The position numbers and the translations under genes are program-made. From positions 186,001 to 250,000 of the forward strand of contig NZ_JAEDAL010000003.1 of assembly GCF_016093295.1 (NCBI RefSeq): DNA of 64,000 bases, in the 5' to 3' direction. This stretch comes from Inhella gelatinilytica (GTDB lineage: Bacteria > Pseudomonadota > Gammaproteobacteria > Burkholderiales > Burkholderiaceae_C). The notes under the pieces are model-generated. The model saw only the letters and a program-made list of their open reading frames with translations. It did no database searches and had not been told where the DNA came from. Shown here in pieces: positions 19,544-31,003 of the stretch; position 1 is the stretch's first letter, and each line of letters begins with the position of its first letter.

Positions 19544-20653
19544 ATGACGTTCACTCTCACTCAGGCGTTGATGCTCACCGGTGCAGCGGTGCTGGTGGCT
19601 TTGCTGATTCAGAACTGGTGGTTGGGGAGACGCGCTGCGCCCCGGCGTACCGAGCCCGATGGCCCCCGACAAGAGCCTGGATTGGTGTCGACGGGAGAGA
19701 CGCTGCCCACCGAAGCGGCTGTCTTGGACGAATTTCAATCGACTGCGGAGTCGGCAGGGCGTGATTCACTGGTGCCGGACGTCTCGGTGCCCATGGTGGT
19801 CCGCAAGGCCCAGGCCGCACCGCGTCGAGCCAGCGTGCGACTGGACCCGCTGATCGACGTGATCGCTGAACTGGAGTTGGAGTCGCCGGTCAGCGGGGAT
19901 GCCGCGCTTCAGCACCTCCCCAGCAGCCGACGCGCCGGCACCAAGCCCTTGGCCATCGAAGGGTTGAATGCCGAGAGCGGGGAATGGGAGTTGCCCGTCG
20001 CGGGTCAACGCTATGGCAGTTTCCAGGCCGGGCTGCAGATGGTGAATCGGGCGGGCCCCCTGGGGGAGATTGAGTTCTCCGAATGGGTTCAGAAAGTCCA
20101 AACCTTTGCCGATGGTGTGGGGGCGCGGGCTGACTTCCCGGACATGATGGAAGCCGTCGCGCAAGCGCGCGAGCTCGATCAATTTGCCAGTGCCAATGAT
20201 GCGCAACTGGAAGTGGGTATGCGGGCGCGCGGGGCGGCTTGGACACTAGGTTTTCTCTCGCACGCAGCGGCCAAAGTGGGTTTGGTGGCCGGAGCCATCC
20301 CGGGCCGATTGGTGCTGGCCAGTGAAGAGGAGGGCGCGCCGCCGGTGCTGGTGCTGCTGTATGACCCCCAGGCTGCCATGGCGGATGAAGGGGAGGCGCC
20401 CCCGCTGCGCGAGGTGACCCTGGTGTTCGATGTGCCGCAAACGCCGGAAGCGTTGGAGCCCTTTGCCGCCCTGCAGGAAGTGGCCCGGCATTTGGCGCGA
20501 GATTTGGAGGCGGAGGTGGTCGACGGCGGTGGTCGCCCCTTGGGGCCCCATGGCTTCGCAGCAATCCATGAAGAGCTTGGCCGGTTGTATCGCGTGCTGG
20601 CCTCGCGCGACATGCCGGCCGGTTCAGCCGTGGCCCGCCGTTTGTTCAGCTGA
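19544..20653 (+). CDS. zipA: Cell division protein ZipA
   Basis: Membrane anchor for FtsZ at the division ring. 369 residues. The N-terminus is a single membrane helix (LMLTGAAVLVALLIQNWW), followed by a basic and then acidic, low-complexity linker to about residue 170. The C-terminal part (about 230-369) fits the ZipA FtsZ-binding fold, with LVLASEEEGAPPVLVL and LREVTLVFDVPQTPEALEPF. Sequence identity in this family is low, so the call leans on architecture and on the position between smc and ligA. The ATG at 19544 is chosen as the one directly before the membrane helix. Confidence 0.88.
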   Translation: MTFTLTQALMLTGAAVLVALLIQNWWLGRRAAPRRTEPDGPRQEPGLVSTGETLPTEAAVLDEFQSTAESAGRDSLVPDVSVPMVVRKAQAAPRRASVRLDPLIDVIAELELESPVSGDAALQHLPSSRRAGTKPLAIEGLNAESGEWELPVAGQRYGSFQAGLQMVNRAGPLGEIEFSEWVQKVQTFADGVGARADFPDMMEAVAQARELDQFASANDAQLEVGMRARGAAWTLGFLSHAAAKVGLVAGAIPGRLVLASEEEGAPPVLVLLYDPQAAMADEGEAPPLREVTLVFDVPQTPEALEPFAALQEVARHLARDLEAEVVDGGGRPLGPHGFAAIHEELGRLYRVLASRDMPAGSAVARRLFS

Positions 20654-20682
20654 GTTGAAACCCCGGGGTATGCGTGTGCTGA

Positions 20683-23561
<2,879 letters not shown>

Positions 23562-23694
23562 GTGGGGGCCGGGCCAAGGGCGGGATCGCGCGAGTTGGGG
23601 ATCGGATTGCCCTGATTTAGAGCTAGGGACCTATTACCATTACGGGTTTACTCGATCGCACCCGTGATCGCCGTCTTCTTTGCTTTGATCGCCC

Positions 23695-24960
23695 ATGAAA
23701 CGCCTCAATGATTTCCGCCTGCAACTGGGCCGCCACGAGCTTGTGCCCCTGATGACTGGCGGTATGGGGGTGGATATTTCGACCTCCGATTTGGCGCTGG
23801 AAGCGGCGCGCCTGGGTGGTGTCGGCCACATCTCCGACGCCATGGTCAAGACGGTGACCGATCGGCGTTACAAGACGAAATTCGTTAAGGCCAAGCAGGC
23901 CCAATACCGCCACACCATGGATTCCATGGACAAGTCGGAGGTGAAGTTTGACTTGGGCCATCTGGCCGAGGCCACCCGGTTGCATGTGGAAAGCACCATG
24001 AACCGCAAGCAGGGGCCTGGGCTGGTGTTCATCAACTGCATGGAAAAGTTGACGATGAACGGCCCCAAGGACACGCTGCAAGTCCGACTGAGTTCAGCGC
24101 TGGATGCCGGCATCGACGGCATCACGCTGGCCGCGGGCCTGCACCTGGGCTCTTTTGCCTTGATCGAACAGCACCCGCGGTTCCGGGATGCGCAGCTGGG
24201 CATCATCGTGTCGTCGCTTCGCGCGCTGCAGTTGTTTCTGAAAAAGAACTCCCGCCTGAATCGGCTGCCCGACTATGTGGTGGTGGAGGGGCCGCTGGCT
24301 GGGGGCCACCTGGGTTTCGGGATGGATTGGGCCCAGTACGACTTGGCCACCATCGTGAGCGAAATTCAGACCTGGTTGCGCGAGCAGGGCCTCGCTATTC
24401 CGCTCATTCCCGCCGGAGGAATCTTTACCGGCAGTGACGCCGTGCGGTTCCTGGACTCCGGCGCCGCGGCGGTTCAAGTGGCGACCCGCTTCACCGTCAC
24501 GAACGAGTGCGGCTTGCCCCCCGATGTGAAGCAAGAGTACTTCAAGGCGCGTGAAGAGGAGATCGAGGTGAACGAGATCTCTCCCACCGGGTATCCGATG
24601 CGCATGCTCAAGAGCAGCCCCGGCATTGGGGACGGCATTCGGCCCAACTGTGAGGCCTATGGCTATTTGCTGGACGCCCAGGGCCGTTGTGCCTACATCG
24701 ATGCCTACAACCGGGAGGTCCAGGCCCATCCGGAGGCCAAGCGCGTTTCAGTGATGGACAAAACCTGTTTGTGCACGCAGATGCGCAACTTCGCGATCTG
24801 GACCTGTGGGCAATCCACGGCGCGTTTGAAGGACACCACCCGACAGCGGCCCGATGGTAGCTACCAACTCCTCACGGCCGAACATGTGTTCCGCGACTAT
24901 CAATACAGCGTGAACGACGAAATTGCGTTGCCGGATGGCGACTTTGTACCGGCAGCTTGA
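23695..24960 (+). CDS. Nitronate monooxygenase / 2-nitropropane-dioxygenase-like flavoprotein
   Basis: FMN-dependent TIM-barrel oxidase family. 421 residues, longer than the usual 310-360. Visible are PLMTGGMGVDIS at the N-terminus, GIDGITLAAGLHLG, the FMN/phosphate motif VVEGPLAGGHLGFGMD, and IPLIPAGGIFTGSDAVRFLDSGAAAVQVATRF, given here by its landmarks AGGIF and GAAAVQVATRF. The C-terminal about 100 residues contain a cysteine-bearing tail (DKTCLCTQMRNFAIWTCGQS) not typical of the simplest members. Substrate unknown; the nitronate name is by family. Confidence 0.8.
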   Translation: MKRLNDFRLQLGRHELVPLMTGGMGVDISTSDLALEAARLGGVGHISDAMVKTVTDRRYKTKFVKAKQAQYRHTMDSMDKSEVKFDLGHLAEATRLHVESTMNRKQGPGLVFINCMEKLTMNGPKDTLQVRLSSALDAGIDGITLAAGLHLGSFALIEQHPRFRDAQLGIIVSSLRALQLFLKKNSRLNRLPDYVVVEGPLAGGHLGFGMDWAQYDLATIVSEIQTWLREQGLAIPLIPAGGIFTGSDAVRFLDSGAAAVQVATRFTVTNECGLPPDVKQEYFKAREEEIEVNEISPTGYPMRMLKSSPGIGDGIRPNCEAYGYLLDAQGRCAYIDAYNREVQAHPEAKRVSVMDKTCLCTQMRNFAIWTCGQSTARLKDTTRQRPDGSYQLLTAEHVFRDYQYSVNDEIALPDGDFVPAA

Positions 24961-24976
24961 GATTTGCCCATCGGGC

Positions 24977-25007
24977 TTGCACGAGGTGCCCCTGCACGCG
25001 CTAGAAT
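24977..25007 (+). promoter_or_regulatory. Possible sigma-70 promoter for the infA2 transcript
   Basis: TTGCAC at 24977-24982 and TAGAAT at 25002-25007 resemble -35 and -10 boxes, spaced 19 bases (longer than the ideal 17). They lie just past the nitronate-monooxygenase-like stop codon and upstream of a hairpin-rich stretch. The -10 is the stronger half of the match. Confidence 0.4.
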
Positions 25008-25012
25008 ATAAA

Positions 25013-25341
25013 TCTTGCCACGCTTGCTCTCTGCCGTGGCATCGTCGTCTGACGACGTGGGTGGCGGGCCTTGAGCCCTTGTTCACACCCATTGTTCCTT
25101 TTTGACACAGCCGCTGCTGCGTCAGCAGGTTGTCCGACAGCCCCCAGTGGCGAGCATCTCGGTCGGCCAACCTTCGTCAGTGCCCTCCACCTCTTGTGTG
25201 TCCCCGTGTTTCGGTTGTGTGGCTTCGTTGTGATGCCCCACCCACAGGGCCCTTGGGCTGAACATGGACCGCGCACCCCCCTTTGCGGACGCCGATCGCC
25301 GGCGCCGGGGCGGGCGGAGGGTCACCCGAACAACCGTATTG
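25013..25341 (+). ncRNA. Long structured 5' leader of infA2 (or independent RNA)
   Basis: The 392-base gap between the flavoprotein and infA carries no protein family that I recognise. It holds several perfect hairpins: TGCCACG/CGTGGCA at 25016-25041, CGTCGT-CTG-ACGACG at 25043-25057, and CTGCTG-CGT-CAGCAG at 25114-25128, plus a T-rich patch near 25100. It ends just before the strong AAGGAGG ribosome-binding site of infA. A cold-responsive or autoregulated leader is plausible because infA and RRM genes of this type are often cold-inducible. No known riboswitch consensus was recognised. Confidence 0.5.
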
Positions 25342-25352
25342 AAGGAGGCCGG

Positions 25353-25616
25353 ATGGCCAAAGAAGAACTGATTGAAATGCGCGGCCGTGTGGACGAAGTG
25401 CTCCCCGATTCGCGCTTCCGGGTCACGCTGGAAAGCGGTCACTCCCTGGTGGCCTACACCGCGGGCAAGATGCGCAAGCACCACATCCGAATCCTGGCGG
25501 GTGACAACGTCTCGCTGGAAATGTCGCCCTATGACCTGAGCAAGGGGCGCATCACCTTCCGTCACATCGAGGGTCGTCCCAGTGGCGCCGCGCCGCGTCG
25601 CCCCGGGCCCCGCTAA
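25353..25616 (+). CDS. infA: Translation initiation factor IF-1, second-type copy
   Basis: S1-like OB-fold factor that binds the 30S A site during initiation. 87 residues: [20 protein letters not shown] followed by [22 protein letters not shown] and the C-terminal [12 protein letters not shown]. The tail [14 protein letters not shown] extends past the usual 72-residue end. Betaproteobacteria usually have another infA in the ribosomal-protein operon, so this is probably the paralogue. The ATG at 25353 has a perfect AAGGAGG at 25342-25348. An RRM protein follows 35 bases downstream. Confidence 0.94.
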   Translation: MAKEELIEMRGRVDEVLPDSRFRVTLESGHSLVAYTAGKMRKHHIRILAGDNVSLEMSPYDLSKGRITFRHIEGRPSGAAPRRPGPR

Positions 25617-25651
25617 TCTTTTTCCCAACCCGGTCTGAAAGACTGAATTCA

Positions 25652-25945
25652 ATGAACAGCAGCAAACTTTATGTGGGCAACCTGCCCTACAGCGTCCGTG
25701 ATGACGAATTGGCCGAGCAATTCTCCGCCTTCGGCAATGTGGCTTCGGCCAAGGTCATGATGGACCGCGAAACCGGTCGTTCCAAGGGCTTTGGCTTCGT
25801 CGAAATGAGCAGCCCCGCTGAGGCGCAAGCCGCCATCACGGGTCTGAACGGCAAGTCGGCCGGTGGTCGTCCGCTGGTCGTGAACGAAGCGCGCCCCCGC
25901 GAAGAGCGTCCGGGTGGCTTCGGTGGTGGTCGCCCCCGCTATTGA
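25652..25945 (+). CDS. Small RNA-binding protein (single RRM)
   Basis: 97 residues with one RNA recognition motif: RNP2 is KLYVGNLPYS near the N-terminus and RNP1 is RSKGFGFVEMSS. The tail is Arg/Gly-rich (EERPGGFGGGRPRY). Proteins of this type are abundant in proteobacteria and cyanobacteria and bind RNA; many are cold-induced. It shares a transcript with infA in all likelihood, and the pair ends at a strong terminator. Confidence 0.93.
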   Translation: MNSSKLYVGNLPYSVRDDELAEQFSAFGNVASAKVMMDRETGRSKGFGFVEMSSPAEAQAAITGLNGKSAGGRPLVVNEARPREERPGGFGGGRPRY

Positions 25946-25983
25946 TCGCTGAAGTCGCAGCCGCGTTGCTGCGGCCGCATCCG

Positions 25984-26012
25984 AAAAAGCCCGGTCAGCG
26001 ACCGGGCTTTTT
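25984..26012. terminator. Bidirectional Rho-independent terminator
   Basis: A 7-bp stem GCCCGGT/ACCGGGC (25989-26007) with five A on the left and five T on the right, so it can act on both strands. It lies after the RRM gene and abuts the stop of the convergent EamA-type gene. Confidence 0.93.
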
Positions 26013-26890
26013 CATTGGGCCGGTGACGGCCGGGGCCACAGACCCAGCGCGAGCGACGTGCCCACCAAGATGAGTCCACCACCCGCCAACAGGGCGGGGC
26101 TCAGCACCTCGCCCAGAAAAATCGCGCCCCAAACCAGCGCAAAAACGGGAATCAGGAAGGTGACCGTGACCGTATTCGTGGCCCCAAGGCGGCCCATCAG
26201 GCGGAAGTAGAACAAATAGGCAATGCCAGTGCAGAGCAGCGACAGGGCGCCCAAGTGTGCCCAAGCCACCGGATCGGGTGCTTGATGCGGCCACGCCCAG
26301 AGTCCCAGGGGCAGCAACCAAAGGGCGGCGCCCAACTGACTGCCCGCAGCAACAGCCAGTGAGGGCATGGTGCCCAGCCAGCGCTGTGTGGCCACGGCGC
26401 CGACGGCGTAATTCAGCGTGGCCAGTAAGCAAGCGGCCACGGCCCAGGCGCTGGCGTCGAGCGACAAACCGGTCTTGGCGGCTACCAGCGCGACGACGCC
26501 GAGCAACCCCAACAGCAAGCCCAAAATTCGACCCCGCGTGGGCGGCAAACCGAGCCAGAGCCAAGCCACCAGCGCACTCCACATCGGCACCGTGGCATTC
26601 AGGATGCTGGAGAGTCCGGTGGGCAAATGCAGCGCCGCAAACGCATACAGCGCAAAGGGGAGGGCCGAGTTCAGCAACCCGACCACCCCCAGCAAGTGCC
26701 ATTTGTTTTGCCATACGGACAAGCCCGACTGGGCCGCCAAGATCGGCACCAGCAGTGCCGCCGCGCCGGCTACTCGCAAGAATGCCAAGGTCAAGGGCCC
26801 AAAGGCGGGGCTGGCCAGGCGCATGAAGAGAAACGAGGCACCCCAGATGGCGGCCAGGGCGAGCAGGTCGACGGCGTCGCGGAGCTTCAC
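26012..26890 (-). CDS. EamA/DMT-superfamily transporter
   Basis: 292 residues with about ten hydrophobic segments in two five-helix halves, the drug/metabolite transporter pattern. The N-terminal half starts [20 protein letters not shown] and the second half carries [21 protein letters not shown] and [20 protein letters not shown]. The start is a GTG at 26890 overlapping the ogt stop (GTGA). Its coupling to two alkylation-repair genes is unusual, but the exported substrate cannot be inferred from sequence. Confidence 0.9.
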   Translation of the reverse strand: MKLRDAVDLLALAAIWGASFLFMRLASPAFGPLTLAFLRVAGAAALLVPILAAQSGLSVWQNKWHLLGVVGLLNSALPFALYAFAALHLPTGLSSILNATVPMWSALVAWLWLGLPPTRGRILGLLLGLLGVVALVAAKTGLSLDASAWAVAACLLATLNYAVGAVATQRWLGTMPSLAVAAGSQLGAALWLLPLGLWAWPHQAPDPVAWAHLGALSLLCTGIAYLFYFRLMGRLGATNTVTVTFLIPVFALVWGAIFLGEVLSPALLAGGGLILVGTSLALGLWPRPSPAQ

Positions 26891-27462
26891 GGCAGAAGTT
26901 CCAACTGCCCGGCGGGCGCCACAACGGTGCGGCAGCCAGCCGCCTCTCGATAGGCCACCCCTTCCTGTTGCAAAAGGCTGCGCTTCATGGGCAATCCACC
27001 CGCGTAGCCGGTCAGGCTCTGATCACTGCCCAGCACCCGATGACAAGGAATCAGAATTCCGATCGGATTGCGACCCACGGCGGCGCCCACGGCGCGGCTC
27101 TTCCGAGCGTCTCCTAGTTGCTGAGCCAGGGCTCCATAACTGGTCCAGCTGCCGCGCGGAATTCCCAACAGGAGGGCCCAGACGCGACGCTGGAATTCCG
27201 TCCCTTGCGGATCCAGCGGAGGCAAGGCTGGATCGCGTTCCAAGGCCGGCCAGTTCAGCAGGCACGTTTGTGCTTGAAGGAACCATGGGTGCTGGGGCTC
27301 TTCGGCCAGGGCGGTCCCGGCAGGAAAGTGGAGTTGGTCCAGGTGCCAAATGCCGGACAAACCTCGCCTCGTGCGCCGCAGCAGTGTGGGCCCGTACGAG
27401 GTTTGGATTTCGCACTGCGCGATGGCCGGCGCGGGATCGTTGAAAAAATATGGAGCAGTCAT
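26887..27462 (-). CDS. ogt: Methylated-DNA--protein-cysteine methyltransferase (Ogt)
   Basis: Suicide repair of O6-alkylguanine and O4-alkylthymine. 191 residues. The acceptor Cys140 is in the motif [13 protein letters not shown]; the Arg finger/helix region is [13 protein letters not shown] and the helix-turn-helix includes [15 protein letters not shown]. The ATG at 27462 overlaps the stop of the upstream alkA gene (ATGA). It is part of a three-gene coupled cassette with an Ada/AlkA protein and an EamA transporter. Confidence 0.95.
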   Translation of the reverse strand: MTAPYFFNDPAPAIAQCEIQTSYGPTLLRRTRRGLSGIWHLDQLHFPAGTALAEEPQHPWFLQAQTCLLNWPALERDPALPPLDPQGTEFQRRVWALLLGIPRGSWTSYGALAQQLGDARKSRAVGAAVGRNPIGILIPCHRVLGSDQSLTGYAGGLPMKRSLLQQEGVAYREAAGCRTVVAPAGQLELLP

Positions 27463-28889
27463 GCGGCATTCCGCCAAAGTTGAAGGACCGCGTAACTGCG
27501 GTAGGGCGCTGCAGCATCCGTGTTCACCTTGGGGTGGGCCGCGAGTTGCTGTTTCAAGACCACGTCACCCGGCAGGAAACGGTCCGGCCACGGCCAGCCG
27601 CGCATGAGCAGGTACGCGGCGGTCCAAGGGCCGATGCCTGAGAGGCCCTGCAGTTCCCGCTCGGCGTGCAGGGGAACGCCTTGGCGCTTGGCATAAGCCA
27701 AATCGGGCCAGGCCTGAGCCAGCGCGATGAGGGCACGGGCGCGCTGCAAGGGCAAGCGTATCGTTGCAGCCAGGGTCTCGGCGCTGAGGAGCGCCAACTC
27801 ACCCGGCAGGGGAAACCTTCGCGTCACATTCGGTGTTAGCCGTTCTTCCTCGGGCAGGGGCGCGCCGAAATGAGTGACCAATCGCTGCGCCAGCGTGCGA
27901 GCGGCCGCGACGGTGACTTGCTGGCCCAGGATCGCGCGAATGCCCAGTTCAAAGCGGTCGGCACAGCCCGGCAAGCGCAGGCCGGGTGTGGCATCAAGCC
28001 CTGCCACACGAAGGCGATCCATTACAGCTTGCGGGTCGGCATCCAGGTCCAGCCAAGTCCGGACACCGGCCACCACCGCAGCCGGGTGGCGCCATAGCCG
28101 CGGCGAGAGCTCGACCCGAACGTGGTCCGACTCGAAGCGGACAGCCAAACTGCCCCATTGCCCGTTGTCCAACGGCCACGCCCGCACCATGCGTCGGGCC
28201 TGCTCGTCCACGAGTTCCACCTCAGGGATGGACCGTCGGGCCAAGAACTGCAGTAACGCGCTGACGTCGTAGGGCGGGCGAAAGGCCAGCCGCAATTCCG
28301 CCTGGGCGTTCACGACTTCCCGCGCCTTACGCAGATCGAGTGGCTCCAAACGGTAGTGGCGCGCCCAGGCACTGTGAAAGGCGCGCGTGCTGCCAAAACC
28401 CGCCCGCTCGGCCACAGACGCGACCGACAAGCTGCTGTCGGTTAGCAGCGCCTTGGCGAGCAGCAGCCGCTGGGTTTGCTGGTACTGGAGAGGACTAACA
28501 CCCAGTTGCGCTTGGAAAATGCGCCGCAAGTGACGGTCGGTAATCCCCAGTTCGGCGGCAAGTGCGGGCAACCCTTTGGCATAGCCGGCGTCCAAGCGCT
28601 CGCGCGCGGCCTGCGCCAACTGCTCGGTCGCTGCGACGACCGAAAACGCGCGCGGAGCCAGCTCCGGCCGACAGCGCCGACAGGGCCGATAGCCCGCGGC
28701 TTCCGCACTGGCGGCGTGGGCATAGAAGTGGCAGTTTTCGGCCCTCGGCGTGCGAACCCTGCAGACGGGGCGGCAATAGATGCCGGTGGTGCTAACCGCC
28801 ACAAACCAATGCCCGTCAAAGCGCGCGTCGCGGGCGCAAAGGGCCGCATAACAGGCGGCGGCGTCAAGGAGAAGCGGGGCGGGGTGCAT
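27459..28889 (-). CDS. alkA: Ada-like methyl-phosphotriester sensor / AraC HTH / AlkA glycosylase fusion
   Basis: 476 residues in three parts. Residues 1-80 are an Ada zinc domain with Cys39, Cys43, Cys70 and Cys73 (GIYCRPVC ... [10 protein letters not shown]); Cys39 is the expected methyl acceptor. Residues 90-185 are an AraC-type helix-turn-helix ([24 protein letters not shown]). The C-terminal half is AlkA: an AlkA-N domain, then a HhH-GPD domain with [20 protein letters not shown] and the catalytic Asp in [10 protein letters not shown]. So it should sense methylated phosphate, activate transcription, and excise 3-methyladenine. It is the first gene of the repair cassette. Confidence 0.94.
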   Translation of the reverse strand: MHPAPLLLDAAACYAALCARDARFDGHWFVAVSTTGIYCRPVCRVRTPRAENCHFYAHAASAEAAGYRPCRRCRPELAPRAFSVVAATEQLAQAARERLDAGYAKGLPALAAELGITDRHLRRIFQAQLGVSPLQYQQTQRLLLAKALLTDSSLSVASVAERAGFGSTRAFHSAWARHYRLEPLDLRKAREVVNAQAELRLAFRPPYDVSALLQFLARRSIPEVELVDEQARRMVRAWPLDNGQWGSLAVRFESDHVRVELSPRLWRHPAAVVAGVRTWLDLDADPQAVMDRLRVAGLDATPGLRLPGCADRFELGIRAILGQQVTVAAARTLAQRLVTHFGAPLPEEERLTPNVTRRFPLPGELALLSAETLAATIRLPLQRARALIALAQAWPDLAYAKRQGVPLHAERELQGLSGIGPWTAAYLLMRGWPWPDRFLPGDVVLKQQLAAHPKVNTDAAAPYRSYAVLQLWRNAA

Positions 28890-28972
28890 GGCTTCATTGT
28901 GCGACCGTGCTCCGAGTTGCAAGCGCTGTTTTCGGACCTGATCCTGGGGCGCGCTCGCCCGCGCAGCGCCGT

Positions 28973-29734
28973 TTACATGGCTTTGAATCGCGCCACGTAG
29001 GCGCGGCTCACGGGCAGCTCCCGGTCGTGATTCAGGAAGCGCACAAACAACCGGGATGCTTCGTCCCGTCGCGTTCCCGCCAAGTGGGCCAGGTTCACTA
29101 TGGTGGAGCGGTGCACCTGCCAGAACTGTTCCGGGTCCAACTGGGCCACCAATTCGGCGATCGGCGTGCGGATCAGGTGTTCGCCCCGGGCGGTTTGCAC
29201 CACGGTGTATTTGTCGTCGGCGTGGAAGTACAGCACCTCAGCAATGGGGATTTGGTGCGTCAGCTCGCCGCTGGAGGCGCGCACAAAACGCAGCGGGCTG
29301 GTCACCGCGGGGCGCAGTGCGGTCAGCGCGGCTGTGAGGGCCGGGTCTGCGCCCGTGTCTGCGCGCGGGGCCACCAGGCTGGCCTGCAAACGCGCCACCG
29401 CGCGCTGCAGGCGCTCCAGTTGCAACGGCTTGAGCAGGTAATCCAGCGCCGCCGTCTCGAAGGCCTGGACGGCGTACTCGTCGTACGCAGTCACGAACAC
29501 CACGCGCGTGCGGCCCTCGATGCCTTGCGCCACTTCCAGGCCCGTCAGGCCCGGCATCTGAATGTCGAGAAAAGCGAGGTCCGGCTGCAGCTCGGCAATC
29601 CGCTCGGCGGCCTCCAGGCCGTTGCGGGCCGTGGCGACCACCTCCAGGTCGGGCCACGTCTGGCTCAGCAGCCCTTGCAAGTGGCGGATTAGGTGGGGTT
29701 CGTCGTCGGCAATCAGGGCGCGGATGGGGTTCAT
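28973..29734 (-). CDS. LytTR-family response regulator
   Basis: 253 residues. A receiver domain (about 1-120) with the acidic pair in LIADDEPH, the phospho-acceptor Asp in LAFLDIQMPG, the Thr in VVFVTAYDEYA and the Lys in DYLLKPLQ. The C-terminal LytTR DNA-binding domain includes EVLYFHADDKYTVVQT and FWQVHRSTIVNLAH. The start overlaps the stop of the histidine kinase gene (ATGA), so the pair forms one unit. It resembles the AlgR/LytT class; targets are not visible in the window. Confidence 0.94.
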   Translation of the reverse strand: MNPIRALIADDEPHLIRHLQGLLSQTWPDLEVVATARNGLEAAERIAELQPDLAFLDIQMPGLTGLEVAQGIEGRTRVVFVTAYDEYAVQAFETAALDYLLKPLQLERLQRAVARLQASLVAPRADTGADPALTAALTALRPAVTSPLRFVRASSGELTHQIPIAEVLYFHADDKYTVVQTARGEHLIRTPIAELVAQLDPEQFWQVHRSTIVNLAHLAGTRRDEASRLFVRFLNHDRELPVSRAYVARFKAM

Positions 29735-30867
29735 AGCAGGGCAGGGAGGGGCAGTTCAATGTGGGCTTCGGTGCCTCGTGGCTGTGCGGGGCGCAGGCTG
29801 AAGTGCGCGGCCTCTCCATAGCGGCTGGTCAGGCGCTCGCGGATGTTGGCCAGCGCCACGCCATTGCCTTTGCGGTCGAGGCGACGGGGGGCGTTCAGCC
29901 CGCTGCCATCGTCCCGCACCAGCAGACTCAGGCGGCCGTTGATCGCTTGCGCCAGGATCTCGACCCGGCCGCCTGCGACCTGGCACTCCAGGCCATGGCG
30001 GATCGCGTTTTCCACCAGCGGCTGCAAGAGCAGCGGCGGGATGGGAACCGCGCGCACTGCCGGATCGGCGTCGATGGTGAAGCTGAGGCGTTCGCACATG
30101 CGCAATTGCATCAGACGCAGGTATTGCTGCACCAACTGCAACTCGTGCTCCAGCGGCACCAACTCGGCACGCATGGCGTTGAGGCTGCCGCGCAGGTGTT
30201 CGGTGAACAAGTCCAGCATCTCGGCGGCCTGCCGCGGCTCGTAATCAATCAGGCTGCGCACGTTGGCCAGGGTGTTGAACAGGAAGTGAGGCTCGATTTG
30301 CGCCTGAAGCAGCTTGAGCTGGGCCTCGGTGAGCTGGGTCTTGAGCTGCTGTTGGCGCCACAGGTGCGACGCCCACAGGCCCCAGACGATGGACAGCGCG
30401 GTGCTGCTTGCCAGCAGCAGGGGCAGACCACTCCACGCCTGGACGGAGCCCGTCAGCACGTTGCGCTGCAGCACCAGGCTGATCACCACCACGGCGAAGA
30501 GCCACCCCACGGCCGCGGCGCTGATAGACAAGGCGGCAAAGAAGGCACCTGTGGCCAGGGTGGGCCGACCCGTCAGGCGCTGCACCAGGGCGGGCGGGGC
30601 CCAGCGCTCGGCCGCCCGAAAGGCCAGGCGGACACAGATAAAGATGCTCAGCAGGCAGAACACCGTGGGCAGGAGCGAGCGCAACCACCAGGCCGACCAG
30701 CTCAGCTCGGGAAACAGCACGAGCTTGCCGAACAGCGCCAGCAACACCCCAGCAACCAGCCCCTGGCCCAAGGTAAAGAGCCATTGCGGCAGCGCGGGGT
30801 CTGCCCGGCGTGGGGTGAAGCGCCAGTAACGGCGCCAGGCAGAAAGGAGGAGATTGAGCGGAGGCAT
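29731..30867 (-). CDS. LytS/AlgZ-type sensor histidine kinase
   Basis: 378 residues. About four hydrophobic segments in the first 190 residues form the membrane sensor. The His_kinase motif is LQAQIEPHFLFNTLANVRSL with the phospho-accepting His; the ATP lid region has PLLLQPLVENAIRHGLE (N-box) and DDGSGL. The ATG at 30867 lies just before the first membrane segment. It is co-translated with the LytTR regulator. The kinase is divergent from a phosphomannomutase gene 136 bases away. Confidence 0.93.
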   Translation of the reverse strand: MPPLNLLLSAWRRYWRFTPRRADPALPQWLFTLGQGLVAGVLLALFGKLVLFPELSWSAWWLRSLLPTVFCLLSIFICVRLAFRAAERWAPPALVQRLTGRPTLATGAFFAALSISAAAVGWLFAVVVISLVLQRNVLTGSVQAWSGLPLLLASSTALSIVWGLWASHLWRQQQLKTQLTEAQLKLLQAQIEPHFLFNTLANVRSLIDYEPRQAAEMLDLFTEHLRGSLNAMRAELVPLEHELQLVQQYLRLMQLRMCERLSFTIDADPAVRAVPIPPLLLQPLVENAIRHGLECQVAGGRVEILAQAINGRLSLLVRDDGSGLNAPRRLDRKGNGVALANIRERLTSRYGEAAHFSLRPAQPRGTEAHIELPLPALL

Positions 30868-30960
30868 GGGGCGCACTCTAGCGAGCAGCTCGGGCTGTGC
30901 CCCCGAGGCTGCGCCGAATCGACAGCGGCGGCGCTGAAACGACACGAAACCCGCCCTTCC

Positions 30961-30966
30961 TACAAT
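30961..30966 (+). promoter_or_regulatory. Possible -10 box of the phosphomannomutase gene
   Basis: TACAAT matches the sigma-70 -10 hexamer in five of six positions, 38 bases before the phosphomannomutase ATG. No convincing -35 box is seen at the right distance. Confidence 0.35.
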
Positions 30967-31003
30967 CCGCGTTTCTCATTCACACCTCAGCAACGGACCG
31001 CCC

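Noticed and set aside
17653-19560. A 635-codon open frame antisense to smc
   Set aside because: High GC and coiled-coil codon bias in smc produce long antisense frames; no domain recognised and smc itself is certain.
28890-28972. AGCGCTTGCAA upstream of the Ada/AlkA gene as an Ada box
   Set aside because: Only a short partial match to the Ada-box A and B elements; not enough to call.
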